DNA from: CALKXV01 sp965228905
GTDB lineage: Bacteria; Pseudomonadota; Alphaproteobacteria; Rhodobacterales; Rhodobacteraceae
DNA: 64,000 nucleotides
Assembly (NCBI GenBank): GCA_965228905.1
Contig: CBDDII010000003.1
Coordinates: 1,116,001-1,180,000, forward strand
Direction: 5' to 3'
Positions 1 through 8,875 of the stretch are shown piece after piece. Numbering within the stretch: the stretch's first letter is position 1; each line of letters begins with the position of its first letter. Both the position numbers and the translations under genes were made by a program. Under the pieces are notes generated by a model that saw only the letters and a list, made by a program, of their open reading frames with translations, was not told where the DNA came from and did no database searches.

Positions 1-650
1 TCAGGAAATCCGCACTTATCGGGGCGACGGCGCTTTTCACGCTGGGAGCCTGTGGGGATCCCTCGCAATATCCCGGCACGGACGGCAACCGCACCAAGGA
101 AGGTGCCATGACCGGCGCCGTTCTGGGTGGTATTCTGGGCGGTATAACCGGCAGCGGCAGCCGGGCTGACGATATCGTCACGGGCGCCGTCGTGGGTGGT
201 ATTGCCGGCGGGATCGCCGGGAACATCATGGACAAGCAGGCCGCCGAGTTGCGCAACGATTTCGGCAATGGCCAGATCCAGGTGATCAACAACGGCGACG
301 AACTGATCGTCCGTATGCCGAACGCTCTTTTGTTCGACACCGACAGCGCGACGCTGAACGGACAGTTGCGTTCGGACCTGATCGTTCTGGCCGACAGCCT
401 GAACAAGTATCCGCAGTCTTTGGTCACCGTGACCGGTCACACCGACAGCCGCGGCAGTGCCGCCTATAACCAGGACCTGTCGGAGCGGCGTGCGAATGCC
501 GTGGCCAACGTTCTGTTCAACGGCGGCGTGTCTTACAGCCGCGTGAGAGCGGTGGGCGCGGGAGAAAACCAGCCGATCGCCACCAATCAGACGGCGGCAG
601 GCATGGCCCAGAACCGTCGCGTGGACATCACGATCACGCCGACGAACTAA
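1..650 (+). CDS. OmpA/YiaD-like outer-membrane lipoprotein, 5' end outside the window
   Basis: The frame is already open at base 3, so the start codon lies just upstream of the window. The visible protein begins with a lipoprotein signal peptide ending in the lipobox TLGAC (Cys codon at 51-53). A glycine-zipper stretch follows (GAVLGGILGGITG and GAVVGGIAGGIAG, about 120-240). The C-terminal half is an OmpA-type peptidoglycan-binding domain (LLFDTDSATL, then VTGHTDSRGSAAYNQDLSERRA and NRRVDI). Such proteins sit in the outer membrane and bind peptidoglycan non-covalently. The ATG at 108 is internal, because starting there would remove the signal peptide. A strong terminator follows 25 bases after the stop. 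Confidence 0.9.
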   Translation, partial: RKSALIGATALFTLGACGDPSQYPGTDGNRTKEGAMTGAVLGGILGGITGSGSRADDIVTGAVVGGIAGGIAGNIMDKQAAELRNDFGNGQIQVINNGDELIVRMPNALLFDTDSATLNGQLRSDLIVLADSLNKYPQSLVTVTGHTDSRGSAAYNQDLSERRANAVANVLFNGGVSYSRVRAVGAGENQPIATNQTAAGMAQNRRVDITITPTN

Positions 651-674
651 GCGGACAGGCATGACCCGAGCAGG

Positions 675-704
675 ACGGCGGGCCGAGAGGCTCGCCGTTT
701 TTTT
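675..704 (+). terminator. Rho-independent terminator of the OmpA-like gene
   Basis: A 10-bp stem (675-684 with 689-698, one G-U pair) closes a GAGA tetraloop and runs into seven T residues. It lies 25 bases after the lipoprotein stop codon. Confidence 0.9.
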
Positions 705-769
705 GTTGCTGGGCAGAGCGCCTTCAGCGCACATGATGTATTGCGCTTGCCTACGGCAACCGCGGTGCC

Positions 770-800
770 TCCGGCGGAAGTATTTTCAACAGGAAGAAGA
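770..800 (+). repeat. Dispersed intergenic element, copy 1 (GTATTTT...GGAAGAAG)
   Basis: The core GGAAGTATTTTCAACAGGAA followed by GAAG resembles two other stretches in this window, at 11271-11300 (same strand) and 63817-63846 (opposite strand). All three lie between genes and downstream of a hairpin or terminator. I recall similar sequences as frequent in Rhodobacteraceae intergenic DNA, but cannot check that here. Confidence 0.5.
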
Positions 801-887
801 TCTTTGCTGGCGATTGATTTGCCGCAACTCTTGCACTGGCTCGGCCAAATTACTTGGCAAGGCACACCGGCATCGCACTGTTGCCCC

Positions 888-1796
888 TTATTGCGCCAAG
901 ACCACCCGGCAGCGTTTGAAGCCCATCTTGTGGCCAATCCCCTGCGCGTCCAGCGCGGTTTTCAACCGGTCGCTGCAATAGAGTTTCTTGGGTGTTCTGG
1001 GATCAAACCAGATATCGGGCCCGGCCAGCGCAGTTTTGTCCACTGCGAAGGCTCCGTCCGGGTGATCGTGGATCAGGATGTGCCACATGGGAATGCCATC
1101 GGCGATTTGTGTCACAGCCCGCGGATCGCAATCGTCGGGCGAAAAGGCCTCTTTACGGTTCTCCAATGTCAAAAGGTAGTAGCGATTTGGCAGTGGCGTC
1201 CGGTCACGCCCCGTGACGATTTGGTCAATTGGAACAAGGCCGTTTTTCCCAAGGTCGAACGTGCGCAACACGTCGGCAACGGCACTGGAAACAAACATGT
1301 AATCGCCTATCATGATGTCGGCCGCGACACGTCCCGTGCGCAAGATGAAATTTCGCGGAAACTCCTTCGGGTCAATCGTGTCGCCGCGTTCATAACGTTT
1401 CAGAAGCGCCAATGTTGTTTCAAGGTCGTGCTCGGAATCGATCCGGCGACACAGCTCAGACGTGTTGAAGGGGCAGACCCAGACGTGACCTGGAACCTCA
1501 GGGCCTAGGGTCAAGGGTTGATTCTTGGGATTCCGCATAGCTGATGGCGCAGGGTTAACAGGCTTTGTCCTGGCGGCTTTCGCCTTGAGCCAAATCAGAC
1601 CAAGGAAACCTCCCGTTAGCGTCAAGGATACCAGCAGCCAGTTTGCGGTGACGTCCATCATCCACTCGCGGCGCGGCAAGAGGTCTATCCCTAACGGTTG
1701 GACGATCAACAGCGCGATCAGGAATAGGACGCTTGAAATGGTCGCGATGATTGCGCCAAGGCCAATTAGCAGGCCGGAGTTTTGCTTCAGCTTCAT
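888..1796 (-). CDS. Membrane-anchored Imm11/DUF1629-like protein
   Basis: This 302-residue protein has two hydrophobic segments near the N-terminus (about residues 9-33 and 50-70), then a soluble domain. The C-terminal 200 residues resemble the Imm11/DUF1629 immunity-protein family: a VSSAVADVLRTFDLG block, a YYLLTL block and the end block KLYCSDRLKTALDAQGIG. Family members are often antidotes of polymorphic toxins. The anchor suggests this one faces the inner membrane. No toxin gene is adjacent: its neighbours are an OmpA-like lipoprotein and atpC. The base composition looks less GC-rich than the ATP synthase genes, so it may have been acquired. I see no strong ribosome binding site before the ATG, so the start is uncertain. 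Confidence 0.6.
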   Translation of the reverse strand: MKLKQNSGLLIGLGAIIATISSVLFLIALLIVQPLGIDLLPRREWMMDVTANWLLVSLTLTGGFLGLIWLKAKAARTKPVNPAPSAMRNPKNQPLTLGPEVPGHVWVCPFNTSELCRRIDSEHDLETTLALLKRYERGDTIDPKEFPRNFILRTGRVAADIMIGDYMFVSSAVADVLRTFDLGKNGLVPIDQIVTGRDRTPLPNRYYLLTLENRKEAFSPDDCDPRAVTQIADGIPMWHILIHDHPDGAFAVDKTALAGPDIWFDPRTPKKLYCSDRLKTALDAQGIGHKMGFKRCRVVLAQ

Positions 1797-1914
1797 TGTG
1801 TGAAATCACTTGAGACTGCGAATATCTAGCATTCGGCCAGAATGTGCATTCTACGGACGGCAAGCATTTGGCAGAAGCAGGCCATTTTTCCGTCAGCAAT
1901 ACGGCTTTGCGTAA

Positions 1915-1944
1915 AGAACAAGGCCCGCGCGATGGCGGGCCTTT
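1915..1944 (-). terminator. Terminator of the atp operon
   Basis: Read on the minus strand, a 9-bp stem (1935-1943 with 1920-1928) is followed by a moderately T-rich tail, 22 bases after the atpC stop codon. Confidence 0.6.
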
Positions 1945-1965
1945 CGAATTGGGTTCGGTTTCCGA

Positions 1966-2358
1966 TCAGAGCGCGTCGCGGAGCGCTTCCAGATCGGCCA
2001 CGCGTTTGGCGGCGTCATCCACCGCCGAGCCTTCGGCGGCGTCGCGGGCCGCTTCTGCAGCGCTGATGCGTTCGGCCAGAAGGTCCGCGCTCATCTCAGC
2101 GCGGGGCAGGGCCTCGTCAGCGAGTATGGTGGCCCCCTCGGCGGTGATCTGTGCGAAACCGCCGGTGACCGCGTATTCCTCTGTGGTGCCGTCCATTTCG
2201 ACCGACAGGATGCCCGGGCGCAGCGTGGTGACCACGGGCGCATGATCGGGCATGGCCGTCATGTCGCCGTCGGCGCCGGGAATATGGACCGACGTGGCCT
2301 GCCCGGACGCAAGCTTGCGCTCGGGCGAGACCAGATCGAATTGCATTGTTTCTGCCAT
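1966..2358 (-). CDS. atpC: F1F0 ATP synthase subunit epsilon
   Basis: This is the epsilon subunit (130 residues) of the F1 sector, part of the central rotor stalk and an inhibitor of ATP hydrolysis. The N-terminal beta-sandwich is clear (MQFDLVSPERKLASGQ, then PGADGDMTAMPDHAPVVTTL). A shorter helical C-terminus follows, as usual in alphaproteobacteria. It is the last gene of atpHAGDC, separated from atpD by 82 bases that hold two palindromes, and followed by a terminator. Length and order fit the family. Confidence 0.97.
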   Translation of the reverse strand: MAETMQFDLVSPERKLASGQATSVHIPGADGDMTAMPDHAPVVTTLRPGILSVEMDGTTEEYAVTGGFAQITAEGATILADEALPRAEMSADLLAERISAAEAARDAAEGSAVDDAAKRVADLEALRDAL

Positions 2359-2375
2359 TTGTTTTCCTTCGGAGC

Positions 2376-2435
2376 GGTGGGGTGAAACCCCACCCTACAT
2401 CGGGCTTGGCGGTAGGGCGGGGGGCAACCCCGCCC
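2376..2435. repeat. Paired palindromic elements between atpD and atpC
   Basis: Two hairpins stand in inverted orientation. The first pairs 2376-2383 with 2387-2394. The second pairs 2415-2422 with 2428-2435. Each has the hexamer GTAGGG, or its complement, at one edge of the stem, and a GGGG/CCCC core. The arrangement recalls a bacterial REP pair. In the atpDC transcript both would fold and could slow 3' decay or change the atpD:atpC ratio. Confidence 0.7.
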
Positions 2436-2440
2436 GCACC

Positions 2441-3865
<1,425 letters not shown>

Positions 3866-3883
3866 TGATTGTCTCCGGTCGTG

Positions 3884-4747
3884 TTAGAGCGCCTCGGCGC
3901 CCGAAATGATTTCGATAAGTTCGTTGGTAATGACCGCCTGACGGGTCCGGTTGAACTGGATCGTCAGTTTCTCGATCATGTCGCCCGCGTTGCGGGTGGC
4001 GTTGTCCATGGCGCTCATCCTCGCACCCTGTTCGGAGGCGCCGTTTTCCAGGAGCCCGGCAAAGATCTGCGTGGCGACGCCGCGGGGCAGAAGCTCGCGC
4101 AGGATTTCGTCTTCGTCGGGTTCATAGTCGAACACGGTGCCAGCCTCTTCGGAGGCTTCGAATTTGGCCGGGATCACCTGAAGCTCCGTCGGAACCTGAG
4201 AGATCACGCTTTCGAACTTGGCATAGAACACGGTCGCCACATCGAACTCGCCTGCATCAAAGCGGGCCAGCACGTCGTTGGCGATGTCCTGTGCGTTGGT
4301 ATAGCCGACGGTCTTGACCTCGGAGAGATCCACGTGACCGACAAGGTTGTCGGCGTATTCACGTTTCAACTGTTCGCGGCCTTTCTTGCCAACCGTAAGA
4401 ATTTTCACGGTTTTCCCGGCCTTGATAAGGGCGTCGGCGCGGTACTTGGCCAGCTTCACGATATTGGTGTTGAACCCGCCGCAAAGGCCGCGTTCCGAGG
4501 TCATCACCACAAGAAGGTGGGTCTGATCCGAACCGGTGCCGGTCAAGAGTTTGGGGCCGTCCTCGCCGACCGACTGGGCAAGCCCGGCCATGACGGCGTT
4601 GAACTGTTCGGCATAGGGACGCGCAGCGCCCGCCGCCTCTTCCGCGCGGCGGAGTTTGGCGGCGGCGACCATCTGCATCGCCTGGGTGATCTTCCGGGTC
4701 GATTTGACCGAGTCGATCCTAGTTTTCAGGTCCTTGAGGTTGGGCAT
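3884..4747 (-). CDS. atpG: F1F0 ATP synthase subunit gamma
   Basis: The gamma subunit (287 residues) forms the rotating central shaft of F1. The family signatures are at the two ends that form the coiled coil: MPNLKDLKTRIDSVKSTRKI at the N-terminus and a run including QFNRTRQAVITNELIEI at the C-terminus, with SERGLCGGFN in the middle. It lies between atpA (25 bases upstream) and atpD (18 bases downstream) in the operon. Confidence 0.99.
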   Translation of the reverse strand: MPNLKDLKTRIDSVKSTRKITQAMQMVAAAKLRRAEEAAGAARPYAEQFNAVMAGLAQSVGEDGPKLLTGTGSDQTHLLVVMTSERGLCGGFNTNIVKLAKYRADALIKAGKTVKILTVGKKGREQLKREYADNLVGHVDLSEVKTVGYTNAQDIANDVLARFDAGEFDVATVFYAKFESVISQVPTELQVIPAKFEASEEAGTVFDYEPDEDEILRELLPRGVATQIFAGLLENGASEQGARMSAMDNATRNAGDMIEKLTIQFNRTRQAVITNELIEIISGAEAL

Positions 4748-4772
4748 CTACCCTGTCCTTTCAGGTAAAGCT

Positions 4773-6311
4773 TTACGCAAAGTCCTTGGCGAAGTCTTCG
4801 ACCGCGGCTTTCAGCCGGTCAGCGGCTTCCCCCTTGATCTTGGGATCTTCGTTGGTGATCCAGTCCATCACGTCAGAATGCTTGGCGTGCATATGCGTCA
4901 GCAACTCTTTCTCGAAGCGTGCAACCTGGTTCAGTTCCAGCTTGTCGAGGTATCCGTTGGTGCCGGCAAAGATCGTCACGACGATCTCGGCGTTGGTCAG
5001 CGGCGAATACTGGGGCTGCTTCATCAATTCCGTCAGGCGTGCGCCCCGGTTCAGCAACTGCTGGGTCGAAGCGTCGAGGTCGGAACCGAACTGGGCGAAT
5101 GCCGCCATCTCGCGGTACTGGGCCAGCGACAGTTTCACCGGACCGGCGACCGAGGACATGGCGTCGGTCTGGGCCGACGACCCAACGCGCGACACCGACA
5201 GACCGGTGTTCACGGCAGGGCGGATGCCCTGGTAGAACAGGTCGGTTTCCAGGAAGATCTGACCGTCGGTGATCGAGATCACGTTGGTCGGAATAAACGC
5301 AGACACGTCGCCGCCCTGGGTTTCGATGATCGGCAGGGCCGTCAGCGAACCGGCACCGTTGTCTTCGTTCAGCTTGGCCGAACGTTCCAGCAGGCGGGAG
5401 TGGAGATAGAAAACGTCACCCGGATAGGCTTCACGTCCCGGCGGACGGCGCAGCAAGAGCGACATCTGACGATAGGCCACGGCCTGTTTCGACAGGTCAT
5501 CATAGATGATGAGCGCGTGACGGCCATTGTCGCGGAAGTGTTCCGCCATCGAGGTGGCGGCATAGGGGGCCAGGAACTGCATCGGCGCGGGGTCCGAAGC
5601 GGTGGCGGCCACGACGATCGAATATTCGATGGCGCCGGATTCTTCGAGTTTCTTCACCAGCTGCGCAACGGTCGAACGCTTCTGACCGATGGCGACGTAG
5701 ATGCAGTAAAGCTTCTTCGATTCGTCGTCGCCGGCAGCGTCGTTGTAAGACTTCTGGTTCAGGATGGCGTCGAGTGCCACGGCGGTCTTGCCGGTCTGGC
5801 GGTCGCCGATGATCAATTCGCGCTGGCCACGGCCAATCGGGATCATGGCGTCAACGGCTTTCAGGCCGGTTGCCATGGGTTCGTGCACCGATTTACGCGG
5901 GATGATGCCCGGCGCTTTCACGTCGGCAATCGAACGATCCTTGGTCTCGATCGGGCCCTTGCCGTCAACCGGGTTACCCAGGCCATCGACAACGCGACCG
6001 AGAAGAGCGTCGCCAACCGGCACGTCCACGATCGAGTTCGTGCGCTTGACCGTGTCGCCTTCTTTAATGTCGCGGTCCGAGCCGAAGATCACGATACCGA
6101 CGTTGTCGCTTTCCAGGTTCAGGGCCATGCCCATGATACCACCGGGGAATTCGACCATTTCACCGGCCTGAACGTTGTCCAGACCGTAAACGCGGGCAAT
6201 ACCGTCACCGACGGAAAGCACCCGGCCCACCTCGGCCACTTCGGCTTCCTGACCGAAGTTCTTGATCTGGTCTTTCAGGATCGCAGAGATTTCTGCTGCT
6301 TGGATCGCCAT
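4773..6311 (-). CDS. atpA: F1F0 ATP synthase subunit alpha
   Basis: The non-catalytic nucleotide-binding subunit (512 residues). The P-loop is GDRQTGKTAVALD (about residues 169-181), and the arginine-finger region lies in the SVSRVGSSAQ block. It alternates with beta in the F1 hexamer. The ATG directly abuts the atpH stop codon without any spacer, which suggests coupled translation. Confidence 0.99.
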   Translation of the reverse strand: MAIQAAEISAILKDQIKNFGQEAEVAEVGRVLSVGDGIARVYGLDNVQAGEMVEFPGGIMGMALNLESDNVGIVIFGSDRDIKEGDTVKRTNSIVDVPVGDALLGRVVDGLGNPVDGKGPIETKDRSIADVKAPGIIPRKSVHEPMATGLKAVDAMIPIGRGQRELIIGDRQTGKTAVALDAILNQKSYNDAAGDDESKKLYCIYVAIGQKRSTVAQLVKKLEESGAIEYSIVVAATASDPAPMQFLAPYAATSMAEHFRDNGRHALIIYDDLSKQAVAYRQMSLLLRRPPGREAYPGDVFYLHSRLLERSAKLNEDNGAGSLTALPIIETQGGDVSAFIPTNVISITDGQIFLETDLFYQGIRPAVNTGLSVSRVGSSAQTDAMSSVAGPVKLSLAQYREMAAFAQFGSDLDASTQQLLNRGARLTELMKQPQYSPLTNAEIVVTIFAGTNGYLDKLELNQVARFEKELLTHMHAKHSDVMDWITNEDPKIKGEAADRLKAAVEDFAKDFA

Positions 6312-6872
6312 TTATCCGACCTCTTTCATAGTGTTCTGCAGGGCTGCGAGCTTGGAACGGATCGACGTGTCGATCATTTTCGAGCCCACTTTAACGATAA
6401 GACCGCCGATGAGGCTTTCATCAACGGTCACATTCATCTTCACATCTTTGCCGACCGACTTTTTCAAGGTGGCGGCAAGGTTTTGTTCCTGGTCGCCCGA
6501 CAGCGCGGTCGCGGTGCGCACGTCGGCGGTCACTTCGCCCTTTTCTTCGGCGATCAGACCACGCAGAGCGGCAACCAGTTGCGGCACCACGAACAGGCGG
6601 CGCTTGGCGGCCATCAGTTTCAGCGTGTTGGCAACCGTACCCGACAGGCCCATCTTTTCGGCAATCGCCGCGATGGCCTTGCCTTGGGCGTCGCGCGAAT
6701 AGATCGGCGAATGCAGCAGGCTTCTGAAATCGGAGCTTTCGGAGATTGCGGCGTCCAGAGCGTCGACGTCCTGTTCCAGGCGTTCAAGCTCTTTTCCGTC
6801 CTTGGCCAATTCGAAGACCGCTGTCGCGTAGCGGGCTGCGATGCCAGAAGAGATTGAGGCAGATTCTGACAC
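6312..6872 (-). CDS. atpH: F1F0 ATP synthase subunit delta
   Basis: The delta subunit (186 residues) joins the top of F1 to the peripheral stalk. The helical N-terminal domain begins with GIAARYATAVFELA, and the C-terminal part has the DESLIGGLIVKVGSKMIDTS signature. It is the first gene of this five-gene operon; the F0 genes are not next to it, as is usual in Rhodobacterales, where they form a second operon. The 247 bases upstream (6873-7119) hold no gene and should contain the promoter, but I could not pick out a convincing one. Confidence 0.97.
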   Translation of the reverse strand: MSESASISSGIAARYATAVFELAKDGKELERLEQDVDALDAAISESSDFRSLLHSPIYSRDAQGKAIAAIAEKMGLSGTVANTLKLMAAKRRLFVVPQLVAALRGLIAEEKGEVTADVRTATALSGDQEQNLAATLKKSVGKDVKMNVTVDESLIGGLIVKVGSKMIDTSIRSKLAALQNTMKEVG

Positions 6873-7119
6873 GTGTCCCCTTTCCCACGTTTCATTTTTC
6901 AGGTTTCAGGCTGGATCGCTGATGCGCCTGGCCCTGCCCGTGGGTTCCCCCGCGAACAAATCAGCGGTGATGTAGCAGAGGAGTCTGAACCCCGCAACAG
7001 CGTAGGTCGCGTGACCGTGAACTATACAAGCGTTGAATTTCAGGCAGTTATCTTAGGGTGCGACGGTATGCACCTCTTTTGACAGGACTTTTGCAACGGT
7101 TGGTTAACGATTCCCTGCC

Positions 7120-7866
7120 TCAGATCGGCTTCGGTTCGGGCGATTTGATCCCGTCCAGCACGCCCAATGGCCGCCGGATTGCTTGTGGCAACCCGGTCCG
7201 GGGCGGGGCGGGCACTTGCTTGGTGACTTCGACCATCAACACACCGCCTGCGAATCTGTTCGACACATGGCCGCCCAGTCGTTCCCAGAAGCCGCTGGTC
7301 TTCAGCCAGAACCGTTTGGCGGACGGCGGATGGTACAGGGATGCCGCGTGCCGCTTCGGTTTCAGCCCGATGGCGGCCAACATGCTTTCCAACTGGCCAA
7401 GGGAATAGGGCCGCCCGAAGCCAAATGGCGTTTCATCCCGGCGCGACCACAGCCCGGCCCGGTTCGGCACGATGAACAACCCGCGTCCCTCGGGTGCCAG
7501 GACGCGGTAACATTCGTCCAGAAGGTTGATCGGTTGCTGGCTGGTTTCTAGCCCGTGCAGCACCACAAGACGATCCACGCTGTCGGTTTCCACGGGCCAG
7601 AGCGTTTCTTCACACAGGACCGAGACATTGGCCATGCCTGCAGGCCAGTGCATCACCCCTTGCGGGGCGGGCATCAGCGCGGTGACCCGGCGCGATTTTT
7701 TCAGATAGGGGCGCAGAAGGGGGGCGGCAAAGCCGAATCCCACCACGTTCATGCCGGGGGTCTCGGGCCAAAGCTCGACCATCTGGTCGCGGATCGCACG
7801 TTGTGCGACGCGCCCCAGCCGGGTGCGATAATAGAATGCCCGCAAATCCTGCACGTCGAGGTGCAT
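7120..7866 (-). CDS. SAM-dependent methyltransferase, class I fold
   Basis: A 248-residue protein with a degenerate SAM-binding start (MNVVGFGFAAPLLRPYL, around residue 39). It has a Methyltransf_11-like middle: DSVDRLVVLHGLE, then LLDECYRVLAPEGRGLFIVPNR. The family is common next to gloB in Rhodobacterales. The target molecule is unknown. It diverges from gloB, with 63 bases between the start codons, so the two genes may share a control region. Confidence 0.8.
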   Translation of the reverse strand: MHLDVQDLRAFYYRTRLGRVAQRAIRDQMVELWPETPGMNVVGFGFAAPLLRPYLKKSRRVTALMPAPQGVMHWPAGMANVSVLCEETLWPVETDSVDRLVVLHGLETSQQPINLLDECYRVLAPEGRGLFIVPNRAGLWSRRDETPFGFGRPYSLGQLESMLAAIGLKPKRHAASLYHPPSAKRFWLKTSGFWERLGGHVSNRFAGGVLMVEVTKQVPAPPRTGLPQAIRRPLGVLDGIKSPEPKPI

Positions 7867-7929
7867 TGCTCTCTTGCCCGCTTTGGTCGACAGTCAGGCG
7901 AACCATAGCGCCAGCAAGATGGAAGTCAC

Positions 7930-8697
7930 ATGCCTTTTGAGATCGTCACTATTCCCTGTCTGTCCGACAACTATGCCTTTCTGATCGTGAAGGATGGGAA
8001 AGCCGCCGTTGTCGACGTGCCAGAAGCCGCGCCGATCCTTTCAGAGATCGAAAATCGCGGCCTTTCGGTCAGCGACGTCATCATCACCCATCACCACGAC
8101 GACCACATCCAGGGGCTCGATGCGTTGAAGGCGGGGCTTGGCACGGACGTCCGCGTGATCGGCGGGGCCGCCGATGCCCACCGTCTGCCGTCGCTGGACC
8201 TGGCCGTGGGCGAGGGCGATACCATCGACATTCTGGGCGCCGAGGTGCAGGTGATGGACGTATCCGGCCACACCATCGGCCACCTGGCCTTTTACATGCC
8301 CGAGGCCGAAACCGCCTTTACCGCCGACAGCCTGATGGCGCTTGGCTGTGGGCGCGTCTTCGAAGGCACCATGCCCCAGATGTGGGAAAGCCTGTCGAAA
8401 CTTGCCGCCCTTCCGGGGGAAACCGTGATCTGCTCGGGCCACGAATACACCGAGGCGAACGCGCGGTTCGCTCTGACCATCGAGCCGGAAAACCCGGCCC
8501 TTCTGGCGCGGATCGAGCGCATCAAGGCCGCCCGCGCCGATGGCAAACCGACCGTACCTTCAACGCTTTCTGAAGAACTCGAGACCAATCCTTTCCTGCG
8601 CGCCCACTTGGAAGACGTTAAAATGGGCCTAAATATGTCTGGCAGGAGCGACGCGGAGGTGTTTGGGGAAATCCGCCGTCGCAAGGATTCGTTCTGA
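7930..8697 (+). CDS. gloB: Hydroxyacylglutathione hydrolase (glyoxalase II)
   Basis: This metallo-beta-lactamase-fold enzyme of 255 residues hydrolyses S-D-lactoylglutathione to D-lactate and glutathione, the second step of methylglyoxal detoxification. The binuclear metal motif THHHDDH is at residues 53-59. Further ligands are the His in VSGHTIGH, the Asp in FTADSLMALG and the His in CSGHEYTEAN. The C-terminal HAGH domain ends in FGEIRRRKDSF, as expected. It stands alone, diverging from the methyltransferase gene. Confidence 0.95.
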   Translation: MPFEIVTIPCLSDNYAFLIVKDGKAAVVDVPEAAPILSEIENRGLSVSDVIITHHHDDHIQGLDALKAGLGTDVRVIGGAADAHRLPSLDLAVGEGDTIDILGAEVQVMDVSGHTIGHLAFYMPEAETAFTADSLMALGCGRVFEGTMPQMWESLSKLAALPGETVICSGHEYTEANARFALTIEPENPALLARIERIKAARADGKPTVPSTLSEELETNPFLRAHLEDVKMGLNMSGRSDAEVFGEIRRRKDSF

Positions 8698-8875
8698 TAA
8701 CGCCACATTTTACCTCAAATTTCGGGTGATCCTGCCTCGGAAAGGGAAAATGTGACCCCTTGTGAAGAAAAAACTCTTGAAGGTTCGGGATTCTAACCGA
8801 ACTCTAAGACTATGAGGCCACGGTGTGCTGGGGCCGAGATTGCCCCGCAGACCCCTGTTGAAGGAGCTTGTGCGC

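Noticed and set aside
741..1508. A 255-codon plus-strand frame
   Set aside because: It overlaps the Imm11-like gene on the minus strand, which has recognisable membrane segments and family blocks.
4656..6857. A 733-codon open frame on the plus strand opposite atpA and atpH
   Set aside because: It lies wholly over conserved ATP synthase genes; such frames arise from the codon bias of high-GC genes. The translation is rich in His, Arg and Gly and resembles no protein.
8727..8757. TGATCC upstream of clpA as an RpoE promoter
   Set aside because: After 18 bases no TA-rich -10 element follows.
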